Of a DNA stretch of 64,000 nucleotides, positions 49,386 to 57,355 are shown piece after piece. Position 1 is the stretch's first letter, and each line of letters begins with the position of its first letter. Made by a program: the position numbers and the translations under genes. The notes under the pieces are model-generated. The model saw only the letters and a list, made by a program, of their open reading frames with translations, did no database searches and was not told the origin of the DNA. The stretch is from Georgenia yuyongxinii (GTDB lineage Bacteria > Actinomycetota > Actinomycetes > Actinomycetales > Actinomycetaceae): NCBI RefSeq assembly GCF_006352065.1, contig NZ_CP040915.1, forward strand, positions 3,286,001 through 3,350,000, read 5' to 3'.

Positions 49386-51388
49386 CCGTCGGAGAGACAC
49401 GCAAGCAGCGCCGCGAGCGGGCCGGCAAGACCGCCGCGTCCGTCGCGCAGGCCGCCCTGCATGCCGAGGCCCTGGCCGCCGACGAGGCGGCGCGAGAACC
49501 CGCGGGGCGGGCGCACACCACGACGCCGAGCAGCACGCCGGTTGTCGAGACGGCGCCCGGCCGGGGGCGGCTGACCCTGGCCGCGGCCCCGTCCCGGCTG
49601 CCACCGGCGCTCGCCGCCGCCATGGCGAAGCCGGATTCGGCCGATGTCAGTTCGTCCGCCACCCCGGTTGCCGACGAGGCAGCCCCGACGGACGGTCCGG
49701 CATCGATCCCGCGCCTCGACGCCGGGACCGACCACACCGACCACACCGACCACAAAGACCGCGCCACACAGTCCGCCGCGATCCCGTCGACACGCCATCA
49801 CGAGGACCCGAAGGTGCCGCCCACCGTGGACTTTGTGGCGCGATCCGACGCGTTGGTCACCCAAGAGCTCGAGGTGGAGGTGCTGGAGCCCGAGGTCACG
49901 GCGGAGCCCGAGGTCACGGCAGAGCCCGAGGTCACGGCAGAGCCCGAGGCCGTCACCGAGCCCCCCACCATTCGCGCCCCCCGCTCCCCCAGGCCCAAGC
50001 GCCGCAACATCTTCCGCGCCCCGTCCGCCATCCCCGGCGACGGTGAGGGCCGCGCCCCCTGGGACGCCCGCGGCTGGGCCACCCGCGCGAAGCTCCGCAA
50101 GGCCAAGCGCGGCTTCTACGCCCCCCTGCACCGCGGCGCGCCCACCACCACCCGCCAGGCCGAGGTGCTCAACACCGCCGTCGTCGCCGCCCCGACGGAC
50201 CTCGAGGGCGTGGCGATCGGGCGGGACTGCCTGTCCAACGCGGTCGTCGCGCACGACCCCTTCACCGCCTACGGCAAGGGCGTCATCTCCTCCCCGAACG
50301 TCCTCGTGCTCGGTGACGTCGGCGCCGGCAAGTCCAGCCTCCTCAAGACCGCGTACGTGCTGCGGCCACTCACGCTCGCGGGGCGCCGCTCGGTAGTCTT
50401 CGACAAGAAGGACCGCGGCGGCGAGGGCGAGTACTGCGCCCTGGTGGAGCGCTACGGCGCCGCCCCGCTGAAATTCTCCCTCGAGCCCGGCGGCACGGTG
50501 CTCAACCTCCTCGACCCGGTCATCACCGGCGGGATCGGCGCGAAGAACCAGGCCCAGCTGCTGCAGGTGGCCGCCGAGCTCGCCCAGGGCGGCCGGCCGC
50601 TGGACCAGTGGGAGCGCGAGGCGCTGCGCAGCGCGTACCGGCTCGCCATGCGCGCCGCCGAGGTCGACAGCCGCACCCCGGTGCTCCCCGACGTCCTCGC
50701 GCACGCCGGGCACGCCGCCCAGGACCCCGCCTACGCCGACCTCAGCCCCGCCGCCACCGAACGCATGCACGAGGCCGGCCTCGGCGTGCGGTTCCTCCTC
50801 GACGGCCTCCTGGAGGAGTACTCCGGCATCTTCGACGGCCCCACCTCTTCCTGGGTCTCCCTGAACGAGAAGCTCACCAGCTTCGACGTCTCCCAGCTGC
50901 CCGAGGACGGCCCCGCCGTCCCGACCGTCATGGCCATCGCCAACATGTGGCTGCTGGGCACGCTGCGCCGCGAGCGTGGCCGGTTCACCAACCTCATCGC
51001 CGAGGAGGGCTGGCACCTGGTCGGCGGCCCGAACGCCCAGCTCATGCGCGCCAACACCAAGCTCGCCCGCGGCCTGGGCCTGGCGCTGGTGGTCGCCATC
51101 CACAAGATCGCCGACATCCCGCCGGACTCCCCCGCCATGACCGTGCTGCAGGAGGCGCAGACAGTCCACTGCTACCGCACCTCGCGCGCCGACGACATCG
51201 AGCGAGTGGTCCACGACTTCGGCTTCGAACCGGGCCTGGCCGCCACGCTGCCCGCGCTCGGTGACGGGTTCCACCTGTTCAAGCGCGGCCGCGACCCAGA
51301 GGTGATGGTCGAGCACGTGCGCTCGGCGTTCGAGACCGGCCTGACCAACACCGACGAGGCGATGACCCGGGGCGGACGGCACACCTGA
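49382..51388 (+). CDS. VirB4-like secretion ATPase
   Basis: 668 aa. The first ~220 residues are disordered, with TDHTDHTDHKD and three perfect VTAEPE repeats (18-bp DNA repeat at 49886-49939). The ATPase domain has LGDVGAGKSSLLKT as Walker A and FTNLIAEEGWHLV as the Walker B/Glu region, then AIHKIADIPPDSPAM. It lacks the N-terminal CagE domain of classical VirB4, perhaps supplied by the SCO6880 partner. It powers assembly of, or transport through, the apparatus. The 3' end carries a 12-bp hairpin. Confidence 0.85.
   Translation: MTVGETRKQRRERAGKTAASVAQAALHAEALAADEAAREPAGRAHTTTPSSTPVVETAPGRGRLTLAAAPSRLPPALAAAMAKPDSADVSSSATPVADEAAPTDGPASIPRLDAGTDHTDHTDHKDRATQSAAIPSTRHHEDPKVPPTVDFVARSDALVTQELEVEVLEPEVTAEPEVTAEPEVTAEPEAVTEPPTIRAPRSPRPKRRNIFRAPSAIPGDGEGRAPWDARGWATRAKLRKAKRGFYAPLHRGAPTTTRQAEVLNTAVVAAPTDLEGVAIGRDCLSNAVVAHDPFTAYGKGVISSPNVLVLGDVGAGKSSLLKTAYVLRPLTLAGRRSVVFDKKDRGGEGEYCALVERYGAAPLKFSLEPGGTVLNLLDPVITGGIGAKNQAQLLQVAAELAQGGRPLDQWEREALRSAYRLAMRAAEVDSRTPVLPDVLAHAGHAAQDPAYADLSPAATERMHEAGLGVRFLLDGLLEEYSGIFDGPTSSWVSLNEKLTSFDVSQLPEDGPAVPTVMAIANMWLLGTLRRERGRFTNLIAEEGWHLVGGPNAQLMRANTKLARGLGLALVVAIHKIADIPPDSPAMTVLQEAQTVHCYRTSRADDIERVVHDFGFEPGLAATLPALGDGFHLFKRGRDPEVMVEHVRSAFETGLTNTDEAMTRGGRHT
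49886..49939 (+). repeat. 18-bp in-frame coding repeat, three copies
   Basis: GAGCCCGAGGTCACGGC plus one base repeats at 49886, 49904 and 49922, encoding Glu-Pro-Glu-Val-Thr-Ala units in the disordered region of the VirB4-like protein. A partial fourth follows. Confidence 0.93.
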
Positions 51389-51409
51389 CATGTCGCCACA
51401 TGTCAGGTG
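51382..51409 (+). other. 12-bp perfect stem-loop spanning the VirB4 stop and lipoprotein start
   Basis: CACCTGACATGT pairs with ACATGTCAGGTG around loop CGCC. The VirB4 TGA and the candidate ATG of the lipoprotein gene are both in the left arm. It contains the ACATGTC core of the dispersed 28-bp element. Confidence 0.75.
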
Positions 51410-51953
51410 CTCATCAGGGCGGACGGCGGTGACGGTGCGGGCTGCGGCGGCGGCCCTGCTCGCCCTCGCGCTGCTCACCGCGTGCAGCCCGGACGCCGAG
51501 GAGCCGGAGCCGAGCCCGCCCGCCACGGCCACCGCGAGCGCCACCTCTTCCGCCGCACCGAGCCCCAGCGAGCCCGCCCCCATGGAGGACGTCGCCGGGC
51601 AGGGCGCCACGCACGCCACGCCGGTGTGGGACGACGCCGCCAAGGCCGCCGCCCAGGCCCGGGCCGTGGAGTTCATGACCGGCTTCGCCCGCCCCGACCT
51701 CCCTGCCGATCAGTGGCTCGCCGGCATCCAGCCGCTCATGGCCCCCGAGGCGCGCGAGACCTACGCCGCCGTCAACCCGGCCCAGGTCCCCGCCTCCGCG
51801 CTGACCGGCGCGAGCCTCGTCCAGGACGGCCCGTCCCCCTACGTCGCCACCGTCGTCGTCGCCACGAACGCCGGCGACTACACCGTCACCCTCAGCCGCA
51901 CCGCCGATGGCGAGCCCTGGCTGGTGCAGTACGCCGACCCCGCGGGCGGGTGA
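51390..51953 (+). CDS. Lipoprotein of the secretion cluster
   Basis: 187 aa. The signal peptide ends in lipobox LLTAC (Cys about residue 32), then an acidic Pro/Ser/Thr linker to about residue 75. A ~110-residue domain follows (PDLPADQWLAGIQPLM, YVATVVVATNAGDYTVTLSR) that resembles the NTF2-like fold of VirB8/TcpC-type accessory proteins, though this is only a resemblance. The ATG at 51390 lies in a hairpin; the GTG at 51429 gives a more usual signal peptide and may be the true start. Confidence 0.72.
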   Translation: MSPHVRCSSGRTAVTVRAAAAALLALALLTACSPDAEEPEPSPPATATASATSSAAPSPSEPAPMEDVAGQGATHATPVWDDAAKAAAQARAVEFMTGFARPDLPADQWLAGIQPLMAPEARETYAAVNPAQVPASALTGASLVQDGPSPYVATVVVATNAGDYTVTLSRTADGEPWLVQYADPAGG

Positions 51954-51956
51954 GAC

Positions 51957-53474
51957 GTGCGCAAGCTTCTCGCCGTGCTGGCGGCGCTCGCGGTGGTGGT
52001 CGGCGGTGGGGTCGCGCTCGTCCTGTTCGTCGGCGCCGGGCTGAGCAGTCGCCCCCAGACAGCCTGGTGCCAGCCGGGCGGGGCGAGCATCGTCGTCGCC
52101 GGCGTGCCCACCGGCGACGTGGCCGGCTACTCCGGTGAGCAGCTGCAGAACGCCGCCACCATCGTGCAGGTGGGCGCCGACCGCGGGTTCGACCCCTGGG
52201 GGCAGGCCATCGCGGTGATGACGGCGATGGGTGAGTCGTCCCTGCGCAACGTGCCGTTCGGCGACGACCTACGCGGCGTCACCAACCCCGACGGCACGCC
52301 CACCTCGTCGGTGGGGCTGTTCCAGCAGCAGGAGTGGTGGGGCACCCTCGAGGAGCGGATGGACCCCGCGCGCTCGGCCGGCCTGTTCTTCGATGCCCTC
52401 GGCAAGGTGGAGGGGTGGCGCGAGCTCGAACCCACGCTTGCCGCGCACCGCACCCAGCGCAACGCCGACCCCTACCACTACGCCGCGTACTGGAGCCCCG
52501 CGGTGGCGGTGGTGGCCGCGCTCGCGAGCGGCTCGACGCCGTCCGACGGCGTCGCGCCCGCCGCCGTCACAGCGCCCGCCTCGGTCGTCGCCCCCGCCAC
52601 CACGCCCACCCCCGAAGCGCCCGCCTCCGCCCCGCCACTCGCGGGCGGCCGGTGGAACCTCGGCCCCGTCGCCCCGCAGACCGCCGCCCTGGCCGTCGAG
52701 CTTGGCGAGCGCTTCGACGTCGCCGAGATCGGCGGCTACCGGGAGAACGCGGTGGACTCCGGCGGGCACCCGGCCGGCCTCGCCATCGACCTCATGACCG
52801 GCGCGGACCAGGCCAAGGGCGACGCGATCGTCACCTACGCCATGGAGAACGCGGAGCGGCTGAGCGTCGACTACATCATCTGGCGTCAGCACATCTGGTT
52901 CGCGGCGAGCCCCGGTCAGGGCTGGCAGCCGATGGAGGACCGCGGCAGCCCGACGGCCAACCACATGGACCATCCGCACATCAACCTCACCCCGGTGCCC
53001 GGACCCGGCGCCGGCGTGCTCTCCTGCCTGCTGGCAACCGCGGTCCAGCCGGCCGCGTTCGGCACCGGCCAGTGGGTGGCGCCCCTGGATGCGCCGGTGC
53101 GCTCCTCCTACGGGCCGCGCGACCTCCACGGCCAGACGTTCCACGCCGGCACGGACCTGGCGGCCGCGTGCGGCACACCCATCTACGCAGCCGCGGAGGG
53201 TCTCGTCACCTACGCTGCCGGCCCGTACCGCGGCCTCACCGGCAACGTGGTGTTCCTCGACCACGGCAACGGCGTGGAGACCTCGTACAACCACATGAAC
53301 GCCGGCGGCACGCTCGTGCGCCCCGGCCAGCACGTGGCCGCGGGGCAGGTGATCGCCCTGGTGGGCAACTCAGGCAACTCCACGGGCTGCCATCTGCACT
53401 TCGGCGTCTACCTCGGCGGTCAGCACACCGACCCCGAGCCGTTCATGGCCGCGGCAGGCGCCCCCCTCGGCTGA
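51957..53474 (+). CDS. Cell-wall hydrolase of the secretion cluster: transglycosylase-like plus M23 peptidase
   Basis: 505 aa. An N-terminal membrane anchor (1-30) precedes a lytic transglycosylase-like domain at ~60-190 (GQAIAVMTAMGESSLRN, SSVGLFQQQEWWG). After a Pro/Ala linker comes a middle domain with YRENAVDSGGHPAGLAIDLM and NHMDHPHINL, a Zn-type His/Asp pattern. A C-terminal M23 LytM domain has FHAGTDLAAACG and the HLHFGVY motif. It should open peptidoglycan for the secretion machine, combining VirB1 with an endopeptidase. The start is GTG, 4 nt after the lipoprotein stop. Confidence 0.86.
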   Translation: MRKLLAVLAALAVVVGGGVALVLFVGAGLSSRPQTAWCQPGGASIVVAGVPTGDVAGYSGEQLQNAATIVQVGADRGFDPWGQAIAVMTAMGESSLRNVPFGDDLRGVTNPDGTPTSSVGLFQQQEWWGTLEERMDPARSAGLFFDALGKVEGWRELEPTLAAHRTQRNADPYHYAAYWSPAVAVVAALASGSTPSDGVAPAAVTAPASVVAPATTPTPEAPASAPPLAGGRWNLGPVAPQTAALAVELGERFDVAEIGGYRENAVDSGGHPAGLAIDLMTGADQAKGDAIVTYAMENAERLSVDYIIWRQHIWFAASPGQGWQPMEDRGSPTANHMDHPHINLTPVPGPGAGVLSCLLATAVQPAAFGTGQWVAPLDAPVRSSYGPRDLHGQTFHAGTDLAAACGTPIYAAAEGLVTYAAGPYRGLTGNVVFLDHGNGVETSYNHMNAGGTLVRPGQHVAAGQVIALVGNSGNSTGCHLHFGVYLGGQHTDPEPFMAAAGAPLG

Positions 53475-53512
53475 CCACACTCCCCCGCTCATGCCGAGAT
53501 GTCAGAAGAGCC

Positions 53513-53540
53513 AGATGTCATTTTCTCCGCGACATGTCAT
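53513..53540. repeat. Dispersed 28-bp element, direct copy
   Basis: 27 of 28 positions match the consensus. It lies just after the hydrolase gene (ends 53474); a partial unit (GAGATGTCAGAAGAG) precedes it at about 53496-53510. Confidence 0.9.
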
Positions 53541-53583
53541 CTCGTACCGGCGTCCTGGATCCTCGACCTCCCGGGTGTGGTTC

Positions 53584-53763
53584 CTACGCACGCCGGCCGG
53601 ATCGGGCGGCCGAGCGACCGCCCGCCGCCGCCTCGTCGGCCGAACTGGCCGCCTCACGCCGCTGCCGCTCGCGGAGGACCTCCGCCGCGCGCTTCGACTC
53701 GAACGCCTTACGGGCGCGGGCGAACGCGGGAGTGGGGAGATTGGAGTAGCGGCCGTTGTCCAT
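53584..53763 (-). CDS. Small basic hypothetical protein
   Basis: 59 aa from the ATG at 53763. The start is MDNGRYSNLPTPAFARARKA, then a helical Arg/Glu/Ala-rich middle (EVLRERQRREAASSADEA) and a basic tail. Codon third positions are about 85% G/C, as in neighbouring genes, which argues for real coding. It is not recognised as a known family. It is convergent with the M23 hydrolase and lies opposite the GNAT gene; the palindrome CGTTCGAACG is just upstream. Confidence 0.5.
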   Translation of the reverse strand: MDNGRYSNLPTPAFARARKAFESKRAAEVLRERQRREAASSADEAAAGGRSAARSGRRA

Positions 53764-54004
53764 GACAACATCATCGTTCGAACGCTGTTCGATGTCGTGG
53801 GACCTTCTGCCTTCGCGGGCGGTTCGCTTTCTCACTCGGGTCGGCGGGCAGCGAGCTGGGACAGTCGACGCCGACGCTGGCTGTCCAGCCCCTCCCGCGT
53901 CGAGGCCAACCGCACGGTTCTGGACACGTTCCCGCGCTACTTAGTTGCCACCCGCCCGGGCCGACGCGATGCTCGGTCCAACGGTGAACCGGTACAGGAG
54001 CCCC

Positions 54005-54586
54005 ATGGCCACGTACACGCAACCCACCATCGAGATCCGCCCGCTCGACGCCGCACGCTGGCCGGACTTTGAGCGGCTCTTCGCCCGACCCGGTGACCAG
54101 AGGGCCTGCCAGTGCATGTGGTGGCGCCTGCCGGGCAAGGCGTTCGGGGCCACCGCCCTGGCCGACCGCCGCAGGCTCATGGCCGCGCGCGCCACGCAGG
54201 CTCCCGCGCCCGGGCTCATCGCCTACGACGGGGAGGATCCTGTCGGATGGGTGGCACTGGCGCCCCGGGAGGAGTACCCGCGCATCCCCCGCTCGACGAT
54301 CATCACCTACCTGAACGTCCCCGGTTGCTGGTCGGTCACCTGCTTCTTCGTCCGCCAGGACCACCGCCGGCAGGGCCTGCTCGAGCGGCTCCTGGCCGCC
54401 GCCGTCCAGCACGCCCGCGCGCACGGCGCCGAGCACCTCGAGGCCTACCCCGTGGAGCCGGGTCCCGCGCAGTCGGACTCCGGGCTGTTCCGCGGCCCGC
54501 TCGACCTGTTCCTCCGGGCGGGATTCATCGAGGTCGGCCGGGGGCAGGGACGGCCCACCGTCCGCCTCGCCCTCGCGCCGGGATGA
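54005..54586 (+). CDS. GNAT family N-acetyltransferase
   Basis: 193 aa. The acetyl-CoA site VRQDHRRQGLLERLLAAAV (about 115-133) and preceding strand SVTCFF are diagnostic. The N-terminal part has RPGDQRACQCMWWRLPGKAF, which matches a widespread actinobacterial GNAT subgroup of unknown substrate. AGGAG precedes the ATG at 54005. The family acetylates amines on small molecules or proteins. Confidence 0.86.
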   Translation: MATYTQPTIEIRPLDAARWPDFERLFARPGDQRACQCMWWRLPGKAFGATALADRRRLMAARATQAPAPGLIAYDGEDPVGWVALAPREEYPRIPRSTIITYLNVPGCWSVTCFFVRQDHRRQGLLERLLAAAVQHARAHGAEHLEAYPVEPGPAQSDSGLFRGPLDLFLRAGFIEVGRGQGRPTVRLALAPG

Positions 54587-54660
54587 CCTGACCGGCGACG
54601 TCGCGACTCAGCGCGACGTTGGACACGGGGGCGGACTCCTACGTCACACCATGTCTCGTC

Positions 54661-55950
54661 TCACCAGAGGAACGGCACCCGCCGGTCCCCCGCCGTACCG
54701 AGATGGCCAAGCGCCAGCAGGACTCCGGCGGCGCCGTCCTCCAGCCCGACGGGGAAGCCCCCGGCCGGCGCCGCCCCGTTCGGCGCCCGGCGCAGGGTGA
54801 CCGGCTCGAGGTACGGCCGCACGCGTGCGAACCGTTCCTCCGCCGTCTCCCACGGGAGGGAACGCAGGTACTGCAGCGCCAGGATCGCGCTCGCCCGTCC
54901 GCGCGACAGGCCCGGGGCCTCACGGAGCCGCTGCTCCGCGGCCGCCGTGATGGCCTCAGCGGCCTCGGCGACCCAGGGTGCGTCGAGGTGCTGGGCGGCA
55001 TGGTGCAGGACGACGGCGACCCCCATGCTGCCGTTGGCCACCGAACCCGGCCGGGACCACAGCGGCAGCGCCGCGTGCCGGGCGAACGGGCGCCAGCCGA
55101 GCAGGGCCAGGTCGTGACGCAGGCAGTCCTCGATGGGCTCGACGAGCGTCGGGTCCTCGGTGAGCTCGTAGGCGTGGAGGAGGAACAGCGCCGCCCCTGA
55201 CCCGCCCCGCAGCACCCCGAGGCGGTCGAGCCGGGGGCGCCACCGGAGCTGGCGCACGAGCGCGGCCGCCACTGTTTCGACCCGATCCAGGAGCGCCTCG
55301 CCGTCCAGCACCGGTGCGCGCTCGAGCAGCGCGAGCCCGAGCCCGGGCAGGCCGTCGGCCAGCGTCGGCCCCAGCTCGCCCAAGGGCGCCTTCTCCACCA
55401 CCGACCACAGCTCCGCCGCCTCGTCGCCGCAGCCCAGCCGGTCGAGCGCGAGAGCGAGCCCGCTGAGGCCGTTGGCGAGACCGGGCTGGTCGCGCGGCGC
55501 GCGGCGGGCGGCCCGGACCAGCCACTCGACCAGCTCCCCGGGGATGTCGGCGCCCACCTCGGCCAGCGCCCACAGCACGCCGGCCGCCCCACGGGCGAAC
55601 CCGGCACTCTGCCCGGCGGGAAGATCATCGGCGAAGAGGGCATCCGGTGACGACGGCGTCGCGGCGACCGCGATCCCGCCCGCCAGCCGGCGCACCGCAC
55701 GGCCGAGGCGACGGAGGTCGGCGAGGTCGAGGGCGCAGTCCGGGCGCTCGCGCGCACCGAGCGTCCACGGCAGCACCGTCCCGTCACCGCGCGGGCCGGC
55801 GGCCCCCAGGACCTGCACGGCGGAGCGGCGCACGCGCGGGCCGACGCCTGCGGTGCTGGCGATACCGGCAGCGCTTGCGGTGTCGGTGGTCCCCGCCCAC
55901 GGGGGCGGGGTGACATCGAGGGACGGAACAGTCATGGGGGGCTCGCTCAC
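54661..55950 (-). CDS. Stand-alone LanC-like cyclase-type protein
   Basis: 429 aa. The (alpha/alpha) barrel repeats of LanC are visible as Gly-rich turns: GFARGAAGVLWALAEVG, GLANGLSGLALALDRLG, GLPGLGLALLE, GGSGAALFLLHAYELT, GSMGVAVVLHHAA. The Cys-Cys-His zinc ligands of class I/II LanC enzymes are absent, as in the LanC-like domain of class III synthetases. The lyase and kinase domains of such synthetases are missing, and no precursor peptide is obvious. The start is GTG 55950 (coupled to a short ORF) or ATG 55935. A palindrome upstream is shared with the TetR gene. Confidence 0.72.
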   Translation of the reverse strand: MSEPPMTVPSLDVTPPPWAGTTDTASAAGIASTAGVGPRVRRSAVQVLGAAGPRGDGTVLPWTLGARERPDCALDLADLRRLGRAVRRLAGGIAVAATPSSPDALFADDLPAGQSAGFARGAAGVLWALAEVGADIPGELVEWLVRAARRAPRDQPGLANGLSGLALALDRLGCGDEAAELWSVVEKAPLGELGPTLADGLPGLGLALLERAPVLDGEALLDRVETVAAALVRQLRWRPRLDRLGVLRGGSGAALFLLHAYELTEDPTLVEPIEDCLRHDLALLGWRPFARHAALPLWSRPGSVANGSMGVAVVLHHAAQHLDAPWVAEAAEAITAAAEQRLREAPGLSRGRASAILALQYLRSLPWETAEERFARVRPYLEPVTLRRAPNGAAPAGGFPVGLEDGAAGVLLALGHLGTAGDRRVPFLW

Positions 55951-56030
55951 CTGCGTGGGGAGCCCCGCCCCGACCCCCGGTCTCGACGCCGCAGTTCCGG
56001 CGCCGTCAGGACGAATCGTGTCCCATTCAT
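55947..56030 (-). CDS. Possible 27-residue ORF coupled to the LanC-like gene
   Basis: ATG at 56030 opens a 27-codon frame (MNGTRFVLTAPELRR, then an Arg/Gly/Ser-rich tail) whose TGA overlaps the GTG of the LanC-like gene. The tail has Ser but no Cys, so it is not a convincing lanthipeptide precursor. It is either a leader ORF or chance. Confidence 0.25.
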   Translation of the reverse strand: MNGTRFVLTAPELRRRDRGSGRGSPRR

Positions 56031-56059
56031 CTGCACATATGGCTCCGGCCGGGGTGCGG

Positions 56060-56086
56060 GGTTCCTGCCATGGCAGGAACCTGCCA
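56060..56086. promoter_or_regulatory. Palindromic operator candidate upstream of the LanC-like gene
   Basis: 56060-56081 is a perfect 22-bp palindrome (GTTCCTGCCATGGCAGGAAC plus one flanking base pair). Positions 56065-56086 are the exact inverse of 56894-56915 on the far side of the TetR gene. Confidence 0.65.
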
Positions 56087-56135
56087 CCTTGACGGTGCGG
56101 CGCCGCCGCTCAGCGGGTGCGAGCGGCCGGCCCGC

Positions 56136-56771
56136 TCACGGGGTTGGCGCGCGCAGCCCGCTGCTGAGCTGGTCGAGCGCGTCCTCGACACGCGCAGCCA
56201 AGCCCGCCGCGCCGTCGCCCGACGCCGCCCACAGGCGGATCGCGCTCCTGATGCCCGCGACGGCGCTCGCCGCGACCAGCCACGGGTACAGCTGGGTGTC
56301 GGCGTCCGAGCCGGTGCGCTCGGCCACGACCGTCCGCAGCTCGTCCTCGAGGTGGCTCCAGAACCACGACTCGTACGGCCGCAACGACGGGTACTGCTGC
56401 TCGAGCTCCAGCTTTTGCACCATCGAGTGGAGCTGTTCGGCACTGCGGGAGCCAGTGAACTCCGAGAGCGCCGCACGGAGCGCCTCCCAGGGCCCCTCGG
56501 CCGTCGGCCGGTCCGCGACCGCCGCGACCACGGCCACCAGCTCATGCGTCCCGGCGGCCACCACGGCCTCCTCCTTGCAGGAGAAGTAGTTGGAGAAGGT
56601 GCGTGGCGACACGAACGCCAGACCCGCGATCCGGTGGATGGTCACGTTGTCGAGCCCGTGCTCGACGGCGAGCCGCAGCGCTGAGTCGGCGATCGCCGTG
56701 CGCGTCATCTGCTTCTTCAGCTCTCGCAGACCCAGCTCTGGCCGGTCGTCCGCGGGCAACGTCTGGGTCAC
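56136..56771 (-). CDS. TetR family transcriptional regulator
   Basis: 211 aa. The helix-turn-helix (VTIHRIAGLAFVSPRTFSNY) is at about residues 38-57, followed by FSCKEEAVVAAGTHELVAVV and a helical ligand domain. The GTG at 56771 is chosen because a TACTGT box lies 6 nt upstream. The gene is flanked by inverted copies of a long palindrome, one before its promoter (also before the Flp pilin gene) and one before the LanC-like gene. It may therefore control all three units. Confidence 0.85.
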   Translation of the reverse strand: MTQTLPADDRPELGLRELKKQMTRTAIADSALRLAVEHGLDNVTIHRIAGLAFVSPRTFSNYFSCKEEAVVAAGTHELVAVVAAVADRPTAEGPWEALRAALSEFTGSRSAEQLHSMVQKLELEQQYPSLRPYESWFWSHLEDELRTVVAERTGSDADTQLYPWLVAASAVAGIRSAIRLWAASGDGAAGLAARVEDALDQLSSGLRAPTP

Positions 56772-56777
56772 ACCTGA

Positions 56778-56783
56778 ACAGTA
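56778..56783 (-). promoter_or_regulatory. -10 element (TACTGT) of the TetR gene
   Basis: TACTGT on the minus strand, 6 nt from the GTG at 56771; leaderless spacing. Confidence 0.45.
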
Positions 56784-56893
56784 GTGGATGCGCTCTCCGC
56801 GCTCTTGCCGAGATCGCAAACATCCCTGTCCAGCGATCGCGCCGGATTCCGATAACGGGCAGGCGCCGATTGCCTCACCTCAACACGCCGCAC

Positions 56894-56915
56894 TGGCAGG
56901 TTCCTGCCATGGCAG
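56894..56915. promoter_or_regulatory. Second copy of the palindromic operator, between TetR and flp
   Basis: GGCAGG-TT-CCTGCC and the perfect CTGCCATGGCAG (56904-56915) overlap. The full 22 bp match the 56065-56086 site in inverse orientation. It is 123 nt from the TetR start and 131 nt from the flp start. Confidence 0.65.
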
Positions 56916-57045
56916 TCTATTGCCAACAGGGAATGATTGCCCAATACGCAATGTTGCTCGACAGTCGGAACAAGCACGCGGCCATCCGGCCCGCGTGGCC
57001 ACCGACCGGGGCCACCCGGCGAAGAAGCCATAGGGAGAGTGCATC

Positions 57046-57261
57046 ATGAACCGCGCAGCCGCCTATTTCGTCACCCTGTACACCGCCGTCGGCGACCGCA
57101 TCGAGGGCCGGAGGGATCGCGGCGCCACCGCGGTCGAGTACGGCCTGCTCGTCGGCCTCATCGCCGTCGCCATCATCGCGGCACTCGTCATCCTCGGACC
57201 GCAACTCGCCGCGCTGTTCACCTCGGTGAGCGACGAGCTTCCTGTTCCCGCCGGCGGCTGA
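57046..57261 (+). CDS. flp: Flp family type IVb pilin
   Basis: 71 aa. A prepilin cleavage region RRDRG before ATAVEYGLLVGLIAVAIIAA, with Glu five residues into the mature part, is typical of Flp pilins. It is the major subunit of the Tad pilus assembled by the genes downstream. AGGGAGAG lies upstream of the ATG. The promoter may be under the control of the neighbouring TetR through the palindrome at 56894. Confidence 0.92.
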   Translation: MNRAAAYFVTLYTAVGDRIEGRRDRGATAVEYGLLVGLIAVAIIAALVILGPQLAALFTSVSDELPVPAGG

Positions 57262-57355
57262 CCACTGCACAGCGCCACCCGGCGCAGCGATCCTCCTGAC
57301 CGCTGCGCCGGGTTGGCCGGCGGGATGACCCACACATCTGGGGAGGTGCGAGCTC

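Noticed and set aside
49262-51676. 804-residue minus-strand open frame opposite the VirB4-like gene
   Set aside because: Low-complexity shadow of the opposite frame in GC-rich DNA.
46052-53474. Complete integrative conjugative element
   Set aside because: No relaxase, coupling ATPase, integrase, att repeats or tRNA target are visible within the window.
55947-56030. Lanthipeptide precursor gene for the LanC-like protein
   Set aside because: The 27-residue ORF has no Cys and no leader-like acidic/hydrophobic motif; kept only as a low-confidence coupled ORF.
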